Assembly: GCF_002879855.1 (NCBI RefSeq)
Contig: NZ_PNYB01000028.1
Location: forward strand, 1 to 64,000
Source of the DNA: Trinickia soli
GTDB taxonomy: Bacteria > Pseudomonadota > Gammaproteobacteria > Burkholderiales > Burkholderiaceae
Length of the DNA: 64,000 nucleotides
Direction: 5' to 3'
Part shown: piece by piece, positions 8,507-18,247 of the stretch
Layout: the number at the start of each line of letters is the position of its first letter
Position numbering within the stretch: the stretch's first letter is position 1
The notes under the pieces: generated by a model
Databases searched by the model: none
Seen by the model: the letters and a program-made list of their open reading frames with translations, nothing else
Told to the model about the DNA's origin: nothing
Program-made: the position numbers and the translations under genes

Positions 8507-9178
8507 ATGAACCCGCACCTTTCTACTCGCGCCGTCGCGTCGATCGAGCAACACGACCGCCGCTCGCAGGCGGCCCATCGTGACTTGGTGCTCGTGCGCG
8601 AGCTGACAGCCGGCGACCGGGACCCGCTCCTCGCGCATTTTCTGGCGCTGGGCGAGGACGATCGCCTGCTGCGCTTTGGCCAGGCCGCGCCCGATCATGT
8701 GATCGAGAACTACGTCCGTTCGATCGATTTCGCCCGCGACAAGGTATTCGGCGTCTACGATCACGCGCTGGAACTCGTCGGGGTCGGCCATCTGGCCTAT
8801 CTGCCGGCCGACGGCGAACAACGGACCGCCGAGTTCGGCGTCTCGGTGCTCGAAAGCTCGCGAGGCATGGGCGTCGGCTCGAAGTTGTTCGAACGCGCGG
8901 CGATCCATGGCCGCAACACGCGCGTGACCACGCTTTATATGTACTGCCTGTCGCGCAACACCACGATGATGCACATCGCCAGGAAAGCCGGCATGAAGAT
9001 CGAATATGCCTACGGCAGCGCGGACGCCTACCTGACGCTGCCGCCGGCCGACCAGACGAGCATCATCACCGAGATGCTGCAAGAGCAAGCCGCCCTGTTC
9101 GACTATGCGATCAAGCGCCAAGCGCGCAATACGGCGCGTTTCATCGAAGCCATGATGCCGGACGAAGCGCTGGCCTGA
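8507..9178 (+). CDS. GNAT-family N-acetyltransferase
   Basis: 223-aa protein with a GNAT acetyl-CoA-binding core: beta strand AEFGVSVLESSRGMGVG followed by SKLFERAA (motif A, RGxGxG-like). The C-terminal part after residue 180 is helical and outside the fold. A very good AAGGAG lies before the ATG. Substrate unknown. The 231-bp upstream region contains short palindromes (such as ATGCGCAT), but no clear operator can be named. Confidence 0.85.
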   Translation: MNPHLSTRAVASIEQHDRRSQAAHRDLVLVRELTAGDRDPLLAHFLALGEDDRLLRFGQAAPDHVIENYVRSIDFARDKVFGVYDHALELVGVGHLAYLPADGEQRTAEFGVSVLESSRGMGVGSKLFERAAIHGRNTRVTTLYMYCLSRNTTMMHIARKAGMKIEYAYGSADAYLTLPPADQTSIITEMLQEQAALFDYAIKRQARNTARFIEAMMPDEALA

Positions 9179-9345
9179 CGCTCGCCGAACGGTCCCGCAG
9201 CTGCCGACACCCTTCATGCATCTTCCCCTGGCGCACTGCTCTCCCCTGTGCGGTGCGCCCGGCGAGGCGACTTCGGTCGCTTCGCCGCCCCATTCCCTCC
9301 ATCCAGACCGACTCCGACCACGCGATCTGCCTTCGCACGCAACGG

Positions 9346-9837
9346 TCAAAGGATCGGCAAAGCCGTCGTCTCTTTGAACGATTCGAGTGCGAAGCTCGTC
9401 TTGACGTCGATCACCGACGGATGATGCAGCAACTGGTCCTGCACGAAGCGCGAGAAATGGACCATGTCCTTGACCTGCACGCGCAGCAGATAGTCCATTT
9501 CACCCGTCATCGCATGGCAGGCGACGACCTCGGGCCACGCCTGCACGGCCGCGCGAAAAAGCTCGGCGTGGGTCGTGCCGGCATGGCCCGTCGCGCCGCC
9601 GCGCTTCTCCAAACGAACGTTGACGTAGGCGAGCAGTCCAAGGCCTAACTTCTGCGGATCGAGCAGCGCCACGTAGCCGCGAATGACCCCGATTTCTTCG
9701 AGCCGCCGAATGCGCCGCAGGCAGGGGCTCGGCGACAGGTTCACGCGCTCGGCGATATCCTGATTCGAGGCCCGTCCGTTTTCCTGCAAAAACGCCAGAA
9801 TGCGCCTGTCGACGGCATCGAGCTCGATATCAGCCAT
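9346..9837 (-). CDS. Lrp/AsnC-family transcriptional regulator
   Basis: 163-aa regulator with an N-terminal winged HTH (DRRILAFLQENGRASNQDIA, then LSPSPCLRRIRRLEEIGVI) and a C-terminal RAM (ligand-binding) domain (YVNVRLE...CHAMTGEMDYLLRV). It is divergent from hpd with a 177-bp gap carrying AT-rich palindromes, so it probably controls hpd, with an aromatic amino acid or keto-acid as likely effector (inferred). A GGGGAG Shine-Dalgarno supports the ATG at 9837. Confidence 0.92.
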   Translation of the reverse strand: MADIELDAVDRRILAFLQENGRASNQDIAERVNLSPSPCLRRIRRLEEIGVIRGYVALLDPQKLGLGLLAYVNVRLEKRGGATGHAGTTHAELFRAAVQAWPEVVACHAMTGEMDYLLRVQVKDMVHFSRFVQDQLLHHPSVIDVKTSFALESFKETTALPIL

Positions 9838-9871
9838 TTTCTCACTCCCCTCGGTTTTATTAGGACAGAAA

Positions 9872-9912
9872 ATTGCGCAATCGTAGTCGACGCCGACAAA
9901 TTTCGCAAATTT
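9872..9912. promoter_or_regulatory. Candidate Lrp-type binding region between the regulator gene and hpd
   Basis: Two symmetric AT-rich elements lie in the divergent intergenic region: ATTGCGCAAT (9872-9881, perfect) and AAATTT-CGC-AAATTT (9898-9912). Their centres are about 28 bp apart. A possible hpd -10 box TATACA (9929-9934) follows. Lrp-family octamers commonly bind repeated short AT-rich palindromes over their own promoter and that of a divergent target. Assignment is by position and symmetry. Confidence 0.45.
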
Positions 9913-10014
9913 TCGTCGATGTGACCGCTATACACTTGCGTCTATCTGTGGCCTGCGACGCGCGGCCGCACCGACCTGATTCCAGCCGCATCATCGCGAA
10001 ACACGGAGACAAGC

Positions 10015-11112
10015 ATGCAGGTTCAAACGTGGGACAACCCCGTCGGCACTGACGGCTTCGAATTCATCGAATACACGGCACCCGACCCGAAGGCGCTCGG
10101 CAAGCTGTTCGAACAAATGGGCTTCACGGCCATCGCCCGTCACCGCCACAAGGATGTGACGCTGTATCGCCAGGGCGACATCAATTTCATCATCAACGCC
10201 GAGCCCGATTCGTTCGCGCAGCGCTTCGCGCGCCTGCACGGCCCGTCGATCTGCGCGATCGCATTCCGTGTCCAGGATGCGGCCAAGGCGTACCAGCACG
10301 CCCTCGACCTCGGCGCCTGGGGCTTCGACAACAAGACCGGCCCGATGGAGCTGAACATTCCGGCCATCAAGGGCGTCGGCGATTCGCTGATCTATTTCGT
10401 CGACCGTTGGCGCGGCAAGAACGGCGCGCAGGCAGGCAGTGTCGGCGACATCGACATCTACGACGTCGACTTCGAACCGATTCCCGGCGCCGATCCGCAT
10501 CCCGTCGGCCATGGGCTCACCTATATCGATCACCTGACGCATAACGTCCATCGCGGCCGCATGCAGGAATGGGCCGACTTCTACGAGCGTTTGTTCAACT
10601 TCCGCGAGATTCGCTACTTCGACATCGAAGGCAAGGTCACAGGCGTGAAGTCGAAAGCGATGACGTCGCCGTGCGGCAAGATCCGCATTCCGATCAACGA
10701 AGAAGGCTCCGAAACGGCCGGCCAGATTCAGGAATATCTCGACGCCTATCGCGGCGAAGGCATTCAGCACATCGCGCTGGGCTCATCGGACATCTATCGC
10801 ACCGTCGACGGCGTGCGTGCCGCGGGCATCAAGCTGCTCGATACGATCGACACGTATTACGAACTCGTCGATCGTCGCGTCGAGGGACACACCGAGCCGC
10901 TCGAGGAACTCAGGAAGCGCAAGATTCTGATCGACGGAGCGAAGGACGATCTGTTGCTGCAGATCTTCACCGAAAATCAAATCGGCCCGATCTTCTTCGA
11001 GATCATTCAACGCAAAGGCAATCAGGGGTTCGGGGAAGGCAACTTCAAGGCGCTGTTCGAATCGATCGAACTCGATCAGATTCGCCGCGGCGTCGTGCAG
11101 GACAAGGCCTGA
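10015..11112 (+). CDS. hpd: 4-hydroxyphenylpyruvate dioxygenase
   Basis: 365-aa non-haem iron(II) dioxygenase converting 4-hydroxyphenylpyruvate to homogentisate in tyrosine breakdown. Two vicinal-oxygen-chelate domains; the iron ligands are seen as His in YIDHLTHNV, His in GIQHIALGSSDI and Glu in GPIFFEIIQRKG. Length and C-terminus (GNFKALFESIELDQIRRG) are typical. Divergent Lrp-type gene upstream. Homogentisate dioxygenase and fumarylacetoacetase are not in the window. Confidence 0.96.
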   Translation: MQVQTWDNPVGTDGFEFIEYTAPDPKALGKLFEQMGFTAIARHRHKDVTLYRQGDINFIINAEPDSFAQRFARLHGPSICAIAFRVQDAAKAYQHALDLGAWGFDNKTGPMELNIPAIKGVGDSLIYFVDRWRGKNGAQAGSVGDIDIYDVDFEPIPGADPHPVGHGLTYIDHLTHNVHRGRMQEWADFYERLFNFREIRYFDIEGKVTGVKSKAMTSPCGKIRIPINEEGSETAGQIQEYLDAYRGEGIQHIALGSSDIYRTVDGVRAAGIKLLDTIDTYYELVDRRVEGHTEPLEELRKRKILIDGAKDDLLLQIFTENQIGPIFFEIIQRKGNQGFGEGNFKALFESIELDQIRRGVVQDKA

Positions 11113-11217
11113 CGGGTCGGGCGCGCCCGGCTGCTGCCGTTGCGCGCCCGCAAGGGAGACAGGCGGCGGGGCACCCGGCCCGCAGCCGGCGCGGGTTGCA
11201 CCGCGCGTCGATCACCG

Positions 11218-11532
11218 TTACATGAGAACGTTCGGTGCGGAATCGGCTTGGATCTGCAACTCGTGCCGCTTGGCGGCGGCCGTCTCGGCCGTCGTGGCGT
11301 GTTCGCGGCTGGCCTGCGCGATCGGGCGGGCTGCGAAACGCGAGGTCCGTGCGCCCGCCCCGCCCAGCGATGCAGCCCAGGCCTCGGCCGGGCTCGCGCC
11401 GATCCCCGCCTGAGCGAGCGTGCGCGATACCGCCGCCGCGACCACACCGGCCTGTGCGTGACGCACGGGCAAGCCCATCGCGAAGAATGCGGCGGAAATC
11501 ATCAGAAAGGTTTGAACGTGTCGCTTTTCCAT
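11218..11532 (-). CDS. Small exported protein, hypothetical
   Basis: 104-aa protein starting MEKRHVQTFLMISAAFFAMG with a Sec signal peptide ending near RHAQA. The mature part of about 75 residues is Ala-rich, without Cys, and probably helical. A near-ideal AAGGAG lies 5 nt before the ATG, strong evidence that the frame is translated. It is convergent with hpd and divergent from the IOR gene. No family recognised. Confidence 0.65.
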   Translation of the reverse strand: MEKRHVQTFLMISAAFFAMGLPVRHAQAGVVAAAVSRTLAQAGIGASPAEAWAASLGGAGARTSRFAARPIAQASREHATTAETAAAKRHELQIQADSAPNVLM

Positions 11533-11939
11533 CTGTACTCCTTGTATTTAGTGCGCCCGCGCAGTACCGCCGCCCAGGACGCCTCGCGAGCCCGACGGGC
11601 CGGCATGTCATTCGATGACACAGCCGCTCGGACGATGGCGAGTGGGACAAATTAGACCAAATCACCCGAGGCGACTCCAGCCTTAAAACAACACGTTACG
11701 GCCGTTACAGACAGAAACGCCGCCCTGACACATCTTTGCAGAACGAATTTCGAGATATCGTGACTCCGCGAGAGTCTTGCCGGACAAGCGATGGCACTAT
11801 TTTTGACTGCTGCGGCGGGTTTCCACCAGTGCTACCATCGAAAAAAATCCGCCAATATGGCGGCCCCGGCCGAACCATCCACAAGATGGCGACGCTGAGA
11901 CGTTTTGGTGATCCCAAACAGGGTTGAGGAGTCAATACA
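11533..11939. other. Intergenic region ahead of the IOR gene
   Basis: 407 bp between the small exported protein gene and the divergent IOR gene. It should hold both promoters. GC falls in the middle (about 11650-11860). A GAGGAG ribosome binding site sits just before the ATG at 11940. Short ORFs on both strands here (about 60-75 codons) lack Shine-Dalgarno sites and recognisable domains and are not called. I see no clear operator or RNA element. Confidence 0.5.
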
Positions 11940-14900
11940 ATGAATGCCCCGCTGGACGCAGGTCAGCGAGCCTCGCTCGAAGCCGCGCTATCTTCCGTCA
12001 CGCTCGACGACAAATACACGCTCGAACGCGGGCGCGCCTATATGAGCGGCATCCAGGCGCTGGTCCGCCTGCCCATGCTGCAACACGCGCGCGACCAGGT
12101 TGCCGGGCTCAATACGGCCGGTTTCATTTCCGGCTATCGCGGCTCCCCCCTCGGCGGTCTCGATCTCGCGCTTTGGAAAGCCAAAAAGCACCTCGCCGCC
12201 AATCAGGTCGTGTTTCAGCCCGGGATCAACGAAGATCTCGCCGCCACGGCCGTATGGGGCACGCAGCAGGTCAATCTCTACCCCGGCGCCAAATACGACG
12301 GGGTGTTCTCGATGTGGTACGGCAAGGGGCCCGGCGTCGACCGCAGCATCGACGTCATCAAGCACGCCAACTCGGCCGGCACTTCGCGGCACGGCGGCGT
12401 CCTCGTGCTCGCCGGCGACGACCACGCCTGCAAATCCTCGACGCTCGCGCACCAGTCCGAGCACGTCTTCAAGGCATCGGGCGTGCCCGTGCTGTTTCCG
12501 TCGAACGTCCAGGAATACCTCGACTTCGGCCTGCACGGCTGGGCGATGAGCCGCTACTCGGGACTCTGGGTGGCGATGAAGTGCGTGACCGACGTCGTCG
12601 AATCGTCGGCTTCGGTCGACATCGACCCGCACCGCACGCAGATCATCCTGCCGGGCGACTTCGTCATGCCCGAGGGCGGCCTGAACATTCGCTGGCCCGA
12701 TCCGCCGCTCGAGCAGGAAGCGCGGCTGCTCGACTACAAGTGGTATGCGGCGCTCGCTTATGTGCGGGCGAACAAGCTCGATCGCGTCGAGATCGACTCG
12801 CCGCACGCGCGCTTCGGCATCATCACGGGCGGCAAGGCCTATCTCGACGTGCGTCAGGCGCTCGTCGACCTGGGTCTCGACGATGACACCTGCTCTCGCA
12901 TCGGCATTCGACTCTATAAGGTCGGGTGCGTCTGGCCGCTCGAAGCGCAAGGCGCGCAAGCGTTCGCACGCGGGCTCGACGAAATTCTCGTCGTCGAAGA
13001 GAAACGCCAGATTCTCGAATACGCGATCAAGGAAGAACTCTACAACTGGCCGGACGGCCAGCGCCCGCGCGTGTTCGGCAAGTTCGACGAAAAAGACGGC
13101 GCCGGCGGCGAATGGTCGGTGCCGATGGGCAACTGGCTGCTGCCCGCTCACTACGAACTCTCGCCCGCGCTGATCGCCAAAGCGATTGCAACGCGTCTCG
13201 AGAAATTCGAGTTGCCGTCCGACGTGCGCGCACGCATTGCAGCGCGGATCGCCGTCATCGAAGCGAAGGAAAAGGCGCTGGCCAAGCCGCGCGTTACGGC
13301 CGAGCGCAAACCCTGGTTCTGCTCGGGCTGCCCGCACAACACGTCGACGAATGTGCCCGAAGGCTCGCGTGCGATGGCCGGCATCGGCTGTCACTACATG
13401 ACGGTCTGGATGGACCGCAATACCAGCACGTTCAGCCAGATGGGCGGCGAAGGCGTCGCCTGGACGGGGCAGGCGCCGTTCACGAACGAGAAGCATGTGT
13501 TCACGAACCTCGGCGACGGCACTTACTTCCATTCGGGCCTGCTCGCGATTCGCGCCGCGATCGCCGCAAAATCGAATATCACTTACAAGATCCTTTATAA
13601 CGACGCCGTTGCGATGACGGGCGGCCAGCCCGTCGACGGTGTGTTGACGGTGCCGCAGATCACGCATCAACTCGCGGCCGAAGGCGTGAAGAAGATCGTC
13701 ATCGTCACGGACGAGCCGCAGAAATACAGCGGGACGACGCTATTGGCGCCGGGCGTGACCGTTCATCACCGCGACCAACTCGACGCCGTCCAGCGTGAGC
13801 TGCGCGAGATCGAAGGCACGACGATCCTCATCTACGACCAGACCTGTGCAACGGAGAAGCGCCGGCGCCGCAAGAAAGGCGAATTCCCCGATCCGGCGCG
13901 GCGCGTCGTCATCAACGAGGCCGTCTGCGAAGGCTGCGGCGACTGCTCGGTACAGTCTAACTGCTTGTCGGTCGAACCGCTCGAAACCGAGCTCGGCACG
14001 AAGCGGCAGATCAATCAGTCGAGCTGCAACAAGGACTTCTCGTGCCTGAAGGGCTTTTGCCCGAGCTTCGTCACGGTGGAAGGCGGCCAGTTGCGTAAGC
14101 CGAAAGCCGTCGGCGCCGCAGCCAGCGAGGGTCTGCCGGCGATCCCCGAACCGACGCTGCCCGCGATCGCCCGCCCGTACGGCGTGCTCGTCACCGGCGT
14201 GGGCGGCACGGGCGTCGTCACGATCGGTGCGTTGCTCGGGATGGCCGCTCACCTCGAGCAAAAGGGCGTGACCGTGCTCGACGTGACCGGCCTTGCGCAA
14301 AAGGGCGGCGCCGTGATGAGCCATGTGCAGATCGCCAATGCGCCGACGGACATCCACGCCACGCGCATCGCAATGGGCGAAGCGAATCTCGTGATCGGCT
14401 GCGACGCGATCGTCACGGCCGGCGACGAATGCACGTCGCGGATGAAGATCGGGCAGACGCGCGTCGTCGTCAACAGCTCGAAGACGCCCACGGCCGAGTT
14501 CATCAAAAACCCGAACTGGACGTTCCCCGGCACGAGCACGGAACAAGATGTCCGCGCGGCCGCCGGCGAACATGTCGATCTCATCGATGCGAACCGCTTC
14601 GCCGTCGCGCTGCTCGGCGATGCGATCTACACGAACCCGTTCGTGCTCGGCTACGCATGGCAACGCGGCTGGCTGCCGCTCGAGCATCGTTCGCTCGTGC
14701 GGGCGATCGAGCTCAACGCCGTTCAGGTCGAGAAGAACCTCGCCGCGTTCGAATGGGGCCGTCGTGCAGCGTTCGATCTGGCCAGCGTCGAGCGTGCGGC
14801 GCAGCCTGCTGCCGGTGCGCATGACGCTGGCGCGACCGTCATTTCGTTGCATACGAAAAAGTCGGTCGACGCACTGATCGCCAAGCGTGTCGAGCTGCTG

Positions 14901-15527
14901 ACGGCTTATCAGGATGCGGCGTATGCGAAGCGCTACGAGACGCTCGTCTCGCAGGTGCGGGCCGCCGAACGCGGACTTGCTGACGGCAATGCCGTCAGCG
15001 AACCGTTGACGGAAGCTGTGGCACGCAATCTGTACAAAGTCATGGCGTACAAGGACGAATATGAAGTCGCGCGCCTGCAGACGGACCCTGCGTTCCTTGC
15101 CAGGCTGAAGGAGCAGTTCGAAGGCGACTGGAAGCTGAACTACTACCTCGCACCGCCGCTGTTGGCGAAGAAGGATGCGAAGGGCCATCTCGTGAAGAAG
15201 CAATACGGGCCTTGGATGCTCACGGCGTTCAGGCTCGTCGCGAAGATGAAGTTCCTGCGCGGCTCGGCTTTCGACGTGTTCGGCAAGACGGAAGAGCGTC
15301 GGACCGAACGTGCGTTGATCGGCGAATACGAAGGGCTCGTGCGTGAGTTGATCTCGGGGATCAAGGCCGAGAATCTGCCGCTCGCCATCGAACTCGCAAA
15401 TCTGCCCGATGGGATTCGCGGGTACGGGCACGTGAAGGAAAACAACCTGAAGGCCGTGCGCGTGAAGTGGAATGACCTGCTGGCGAAGTGGCGCACGCCA
15501 GGAGGGGCGACGCGACATGCGGCGTGA
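11940..15527 (+). CDS. Fused indolepyruvate ferredoxin oxidoreductase (IorA-IorB type)
   Basis: 1195-aa one-chain 2-oxoacid:ferredoxin oxidoreductase that decarboxylates aryl-pyruvates (indolepyruvate, phenylpyruvate, 4-hydroxyphenylpyruvate) to aryl-acetyl-CoA. In order: a pyrimidine-binding domain (residues about 30-400, with GFISGYRGSPLGGLD), a thiamine-diphosphate domain (about 440-640, with CSGCPHNTS and NLGDGTYFHSG), a cysteine-rich Fe-S segment (about 655-710, CEGCGDCSVQSNC and SCLKGFC), a gamma-type domain (about 735-930, GVGGTGVVTIGALLGMAA) and a C-terminal domain of about 200 residues. Such fusions are normal in betaproteobacteria. Its product class feeds the PaaABCE step encoded about 8 kb upstream. 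Good GAGGAG site. Confidence 0.93.
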   Translation: MNAPLDAGQRASLEAALSSVTLDDKYTLERGRAYMSGIQALVRLPMLQHARDQVAGLNTAGFISGYRGSPLGGLDLALWKAKKHLAANQVVFQPGINEDLAATAVWGTQQVNLYPGAKYDGVFSMWYGKGPGVDRSIDVIKHANSAGTSRHGGVLVLAGDDHACKSSTLAHQSEHVFKASGVPVLFPSNVQEYLDFGLHGWAMSRYSGLWVAMKCVTDVVESSASVDIDPHRTQIILPGDFVMPEGGLNIRWPDPPLEQEARLLDYKWYAALAYVRANKLDRVEIDSPHARFGIITGGKAYLDVRQALVDLGLDDDTCSRIGIRLYKVGCVWPLEAQGAQAFARGLDEILVVEEKRQILEYAIKEELYNWPDGQRPRVFGKFDEKDGAGGEWSVPMGNWLLPAHYELSPALIAKAIATRLEKFELPSDVRARIAARIAVIEAKEKALAKPRVTAERKPWFCSGCPHNTSTNVPEGSRAMAGIGCHYMTVWMDRNTSTFSQMGGEGVAWTGQAPFTNEKHVFTNLGDGTYFHSGLLAIRAAIAAKSNITYKILYNDAVAMTGGQPVDGVLTVPQITHQLAAEGVKKIVIVTDEPQKYSGTTLLAPGVTVHHRDQLDAVQRELREIEGTTILIYDQTCATEKRRRRKKGEFPDPARRVVINEAVCEGCGDCSVQSNCLSVEPLETELGTKRQINQSSCNKDFSCLKGFCPSFVTVEGGQLRKPKAVGAAASEGLPAIPEPTLPAIARPYGVLVTGVGGTGVVTIGALLGMAAHLEQKGVTVLDVTGLAQKGGAVMSHVQIANAPTDIHATRIAMGEANLVIGCDAIVTAGDECTSRMKIGQTRVVVNSSKTPTAEFIKNPNWTFPGTSTEQDVRAAAGEHVDLIDANRFAVALLGDAIYTNPFVLGYAWQRGWLPLEHRSLVRAIELNAVQVEKNLAAFEWGRRAAFDLASVERAAQPAAGAHDAGATVISLHTKKSVDALIAKRVELLTAYQDAAYAKRYETLVSQVRAAERGLADGNAVSEPLTEAVARNLYKVMAYKDEYEVARLQTDPAFLARLKEQFEGDWKLNYYLAPPLLAKKDAKGHLVKKQYGPWMLTAFRLVAKMKFLRGSAFDVFGKTEERRTERALIGEYEGLVRELISGIKAENLPLAIELANLPDGIRGYGHVKENNLKAVRVKWNDLLAKWRTPGGATRHAA

Positions 15528-15581
15528 GCCGGTTTGACAAGGGCGAGCGCGTGGTGAGCGCTCGCTGGAACTGAAAAAGCC

Positions 15582-15620
15582 AAAGCCCCGCGTTTTTCGG
15601 AACGCGGGGCTTTGTTGTTT
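15582..15620. terminator. Bidirectional rho-independent terminator between IOR gene and maeB
   Basis: A perfect 13-bp stem (15582-15594 with 15601-15613; core AAAGCCCCGCGTT) and a 6-nt loop, followed by a T-rich run on the plus strand (TTTGTTGTTTTT) and preceded by AAAAAGCCAAAG, which gives a T-run on the minus strand. It can stop both convergent transcripts. Confidence 0.92.
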
Positions 15621-15661
15621 TTACCAGCGGGTCAGGAGCGGCGGCCCGTTGCCCCGCGGCT

Positions 15662-17932
15662 TTACTCCGTCCGCACGTTCGCCGCGGCCACCGCCGTCAT
15701 ATTGATAATTCGGCGCACCGTCGCAGCAGGCGTCAGGATATGCACGGGCTTGTCCGCTCCCAACAAGAACGGCCCGACCGTCACCCCTTCCCCGCCAACC
15801 ATCTTGAGCAGGTTGTACGCGATGTTCGCGGCTTCGACGTTCGGCATCAAAAGCAGATTCGCTTCGCCCGTGAGCGTCGTGCCCGGGAACGACTGCTTGC
15901 GGATCACTTCCGACAACGCCGCATCACCATGCATTTCACCGTCGACTTCGAGTTGCGGCGCACGTTCGGCAATCAACTTGCGCGCAGCGGCCATGCGTTG
16001 CGAGGATGCCGACGGCGCACTGCCGAAGTTCGAGTTCGACAGCAGCGCGATCTTCGGCACGATGCCGAAACGCTCGATCTCGCGCGCGGCCAGAATCGCC
16101 ATGTCGGCCAATTGCTCGGCGCTCGGCACTTCGTTGACGTACGTATCGCAGATGAACAGATTGCGGCCCGGCAACATCAAGAGGTTCATCGCCGCATAGT
16201 GCTCGGCCTGCGGCGCGCGACCGAGCACCTGCTCGATGTACTTCAAATGGCTGTGATACGTATCGATCATGCCGCAGATCATGCCGTCGGCCTGGCCCAG
16301 ACGAATCAGGATCGCACCGATCAGCGTATTGAACTTGCGCATCGCGGCCTTGGCGATCTCGGGCGTCACGCCGTCGCGCGCACCGATCTCGTGATAAAGC
16401 TGCCAGCTTTGCGTGAAGCGCGGATCGTCTTCGGGGTTGATGATCTCGAAATCGGTGCCGACCTTGAGCTTCGAGCCCATCTTCTTCAACCGCATTTCGA
16501 CGACTGACGGGCGGCCAACGATGATCGGCTTGGCGATTTTTTCCATCAGCACGAATTGCGCAGCGCGCAGCACGCGTTCGTCTTCTCCCTCGGCGAACAC
16601 GATGCGGGCGGCCTTCTTCTTGGCCGCGGCGAACACGGGGCGCATGACCATGCCCGTGCGGTAGACGGTGGTGCCGAGCTGCTCGCGATAAGCGTCCATG
16701 TCCTGAATCGGCCGCGTCGCAACGCCGGAATCCATCGCCGCTTGTGCAACGGCCGGCGCGATCTTGATGATCAGACGCGGGTCGAACGGCTTCGGAATCA
16801 GGTATTCGGGACCGAACTCGAGCGAGTGCCCTTCATAAGCCTTCGCCACTTCATCGCCCTGGTCAGTCTCTTCGGCCAATTCGGCGATCGCGCGCACGCA
16901 GGCGAGCTTCATCTCTTCGGTGATCGTCGTCGCACCGACGTCGAGCGCACCGCGGAAGATAAACGGGAAGCACAGGACGTTGTTGACCTGGTTCGGATAA
17001 TCGGAGCGCCCCGTCGCGATGATGGCGTCCGGGCGCACGGCCTTCGCGTCTTCGGGACGGATTTCGGGCTCGGGATTGGCCAGTGCGAGGATCAAGGGCC
17101 GATCGGCCATCTCCTTGACCATCTCGGGCTTGAGCACGCCCGCGCTCGAGCAGCCGAGGAAAACGTCAGCCGATTTGATGGCATCGGCGAGCGTGCGAGC
17201 ATCGGTGTCCGCTGCGTAGCGCGCCTTCGACGGATCGAGGTTGCCGCGCCCTTCGTAGATGACGCCCTTCGAATCGGCGACGAGCACGTTCTGCTTCGAC
17301 AACCCGAGCTTGACGAGCAGGTCCAGACAGGCGATCGCAGCCGCCCCGGCCCCCGAGCAGACGAGCTTGACCTTCGACAGCTCTTTGCCGACGACCTTCA
17401 GGCCGTTCAGGATGGCGGCCGACGCGATGATTGCCGTGCCGTGCTGATCGTCGTGGAAAACGGGAATCTTCATGCGCTCGCGCAGCTTCTGCTCGATGTA
17501 GAAGCATTCGGGCGCCTTGATGTCTTCGAGGTTGATGCCGCCGAGCGTGGGCTCGAGCATCGCGATCGCTTCGACGAGCTTATCGGGGTCCGATTCGGAC
17601 AGTTCGATGTCGAACACGTCGATGCCGGCGAACTTCTTGAACAAACAGCCTTTGCCTTCCATCACGGGTTTGGCCGCGAGCGGGCCGATATTGCCGAGGC
17701 CGAGCACCGCGGTGCCGTTCGTCACGACGCCGACGAGATTGCCGCGCGACGTGTACTTTTGCGCATCGAGCGGATCGGCGTGGATCGCCTCGCAAGCGGC
17801 CGCGACGCCGGGCGAATAGGCGAGCGAGAGGTCGAGCTGGTTCGACAGCGGCTTCGTGGGCGTGACCGAAATCTTGCCGGGCTTCGGGTTCTGGTGATAT
17901 GCGAGGGCGCTTTGCTTCAGTTGTTCGTCCAT
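15662..17932 (-). CDS. maeB: NADP-type malic enzyme with C-terminal phosphotransacetylase-like domain
   Basis: 756-aa MaeB-type malic enzyme that decarboxylates malate to pyruvate with NADP. The N-terminal malic domain (residues about 15-150, [25 protein letters not shown]), the NAD-binding domain (about 160-400, [33 protein letters not shown]) and a phosphotransacetylase-like regulatory domain (about 425-756) are all present. In this family the PTA-like domain binds acetyl-CoA and tunes activity rather than acting catalytically. The start [19 protein letters not shown] at 17932 matches the family; the longer frame to 18178 does not. Confidence 0.96.
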   Translation of the reverse strand: MDEQLKQSALAYHQNPKPGKISVTPTKPLSNQLDLSLAYSPGVAAACEAIHADPLDAQKYTSRGNLVGVVTNGTAVLGLGNIGPLAAKPVMEGKGCLFKKFAGIDVFDIELSESDPDKLVEAIAMLEPTLGGINLEDIKAPECFYIEQKLRERMKIPVFHDDQHGTAIIASAAILNGLKVVGKELSKVKLVCSGAGAAAIACLDLLVKLGLSKQNVLVADSKGVIYEGRGNLDPSKARYAADTDARTLADAIKSADVFLGCSSAGVLKPEMVKEMADRPLILALANPEPEIRPEDAKAVRPDAIIATGRSDYPNQVNNVLCFPFIFRGALDVGATTITEEMKLACVRAIAELAEETDQGDEVAKAYEGHSLEFGPEYLIPKPFDPRLIIKIAPAVAQAAMDSGVATRPIQDMDAYREQLGTTVYRTGMVMRPVFAAAKKKAARIVFAEGEDERVLRAAQFVLMEKIAKPIIVGRPSVVEMRLKKMGSKLKVGTDFEIINPEDDPRFTQSWQLYHEIGARDGVTPEIAKAAMRKFNTLIGAILIRLGQADGMICGMIDTYHSHLKYIEQVLGRAPQAEHYAAMNLLMLPGRNLFICDTYVNEVPSAEQLADMAILAAREIERFGIVPKIALLSNSNFGSAPSASSQRMAAARKLIAERAPQLEVDGEMHGDAALSEVIRKQSFPGTTLTGEANLLLMPNVEAANIAYNLLKMVGGEGVTVGPFLLGADKPVHILTPAATVRRIINMTAVAAANVRTE

Positions 17933-18247
17933 TTTTGAGCCTGAGACGTAATTGAATTCGGACCGGCACGCTCGCGCGGGGCCGCGCCTGACAAGTCGGA
18001 GAGGTAGCGACTGCGGCAGCGATGCTGGCGCCGGTTGGGCGCGGCGCCAATGCCTGCCAGGGGGTGGGGCAGGCGGCGCGAGAGCGTTTCGCGGGGCGCC
18101 TAGTGTACACCCCCTAAACTGCGTTTCCAGAGGAGCTGATTCGGACTCGGGTAAAATACTGGCCCACGCGCGCAGCAAACAAGCAGCAACGAGGCCTGCG
18201 CCACGGGCAAGCCGCCCGCCTCACGCCCATCATCCAAGGATTGACTT
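17933..18247. other. Divergent intergenic region maeB-pyrE
   Basis: 315 bp separating two divergent genes, so it must hold both promoters. A stretch near 18150 (GGTAAAATACT) could contain the pyrE -10 box but no good -35 partner is seen. The half next to maeB is GC-rich without structure I can name. No gene is supported here. Confidence 0.4.

Noticed and set aside
11705-11935. Short ORFs in the gap before the IOR gene
   Set aside because: They overlap on both strands, lack ribosome binding sites and domains, and occupy the region expected to carry the promoter.
13740-15518. Long minus-strand ORF of 592 codons opposite the IOR gene
   Set aside because: Shadow of a conserved enzyme gene; no recognisable protein family.
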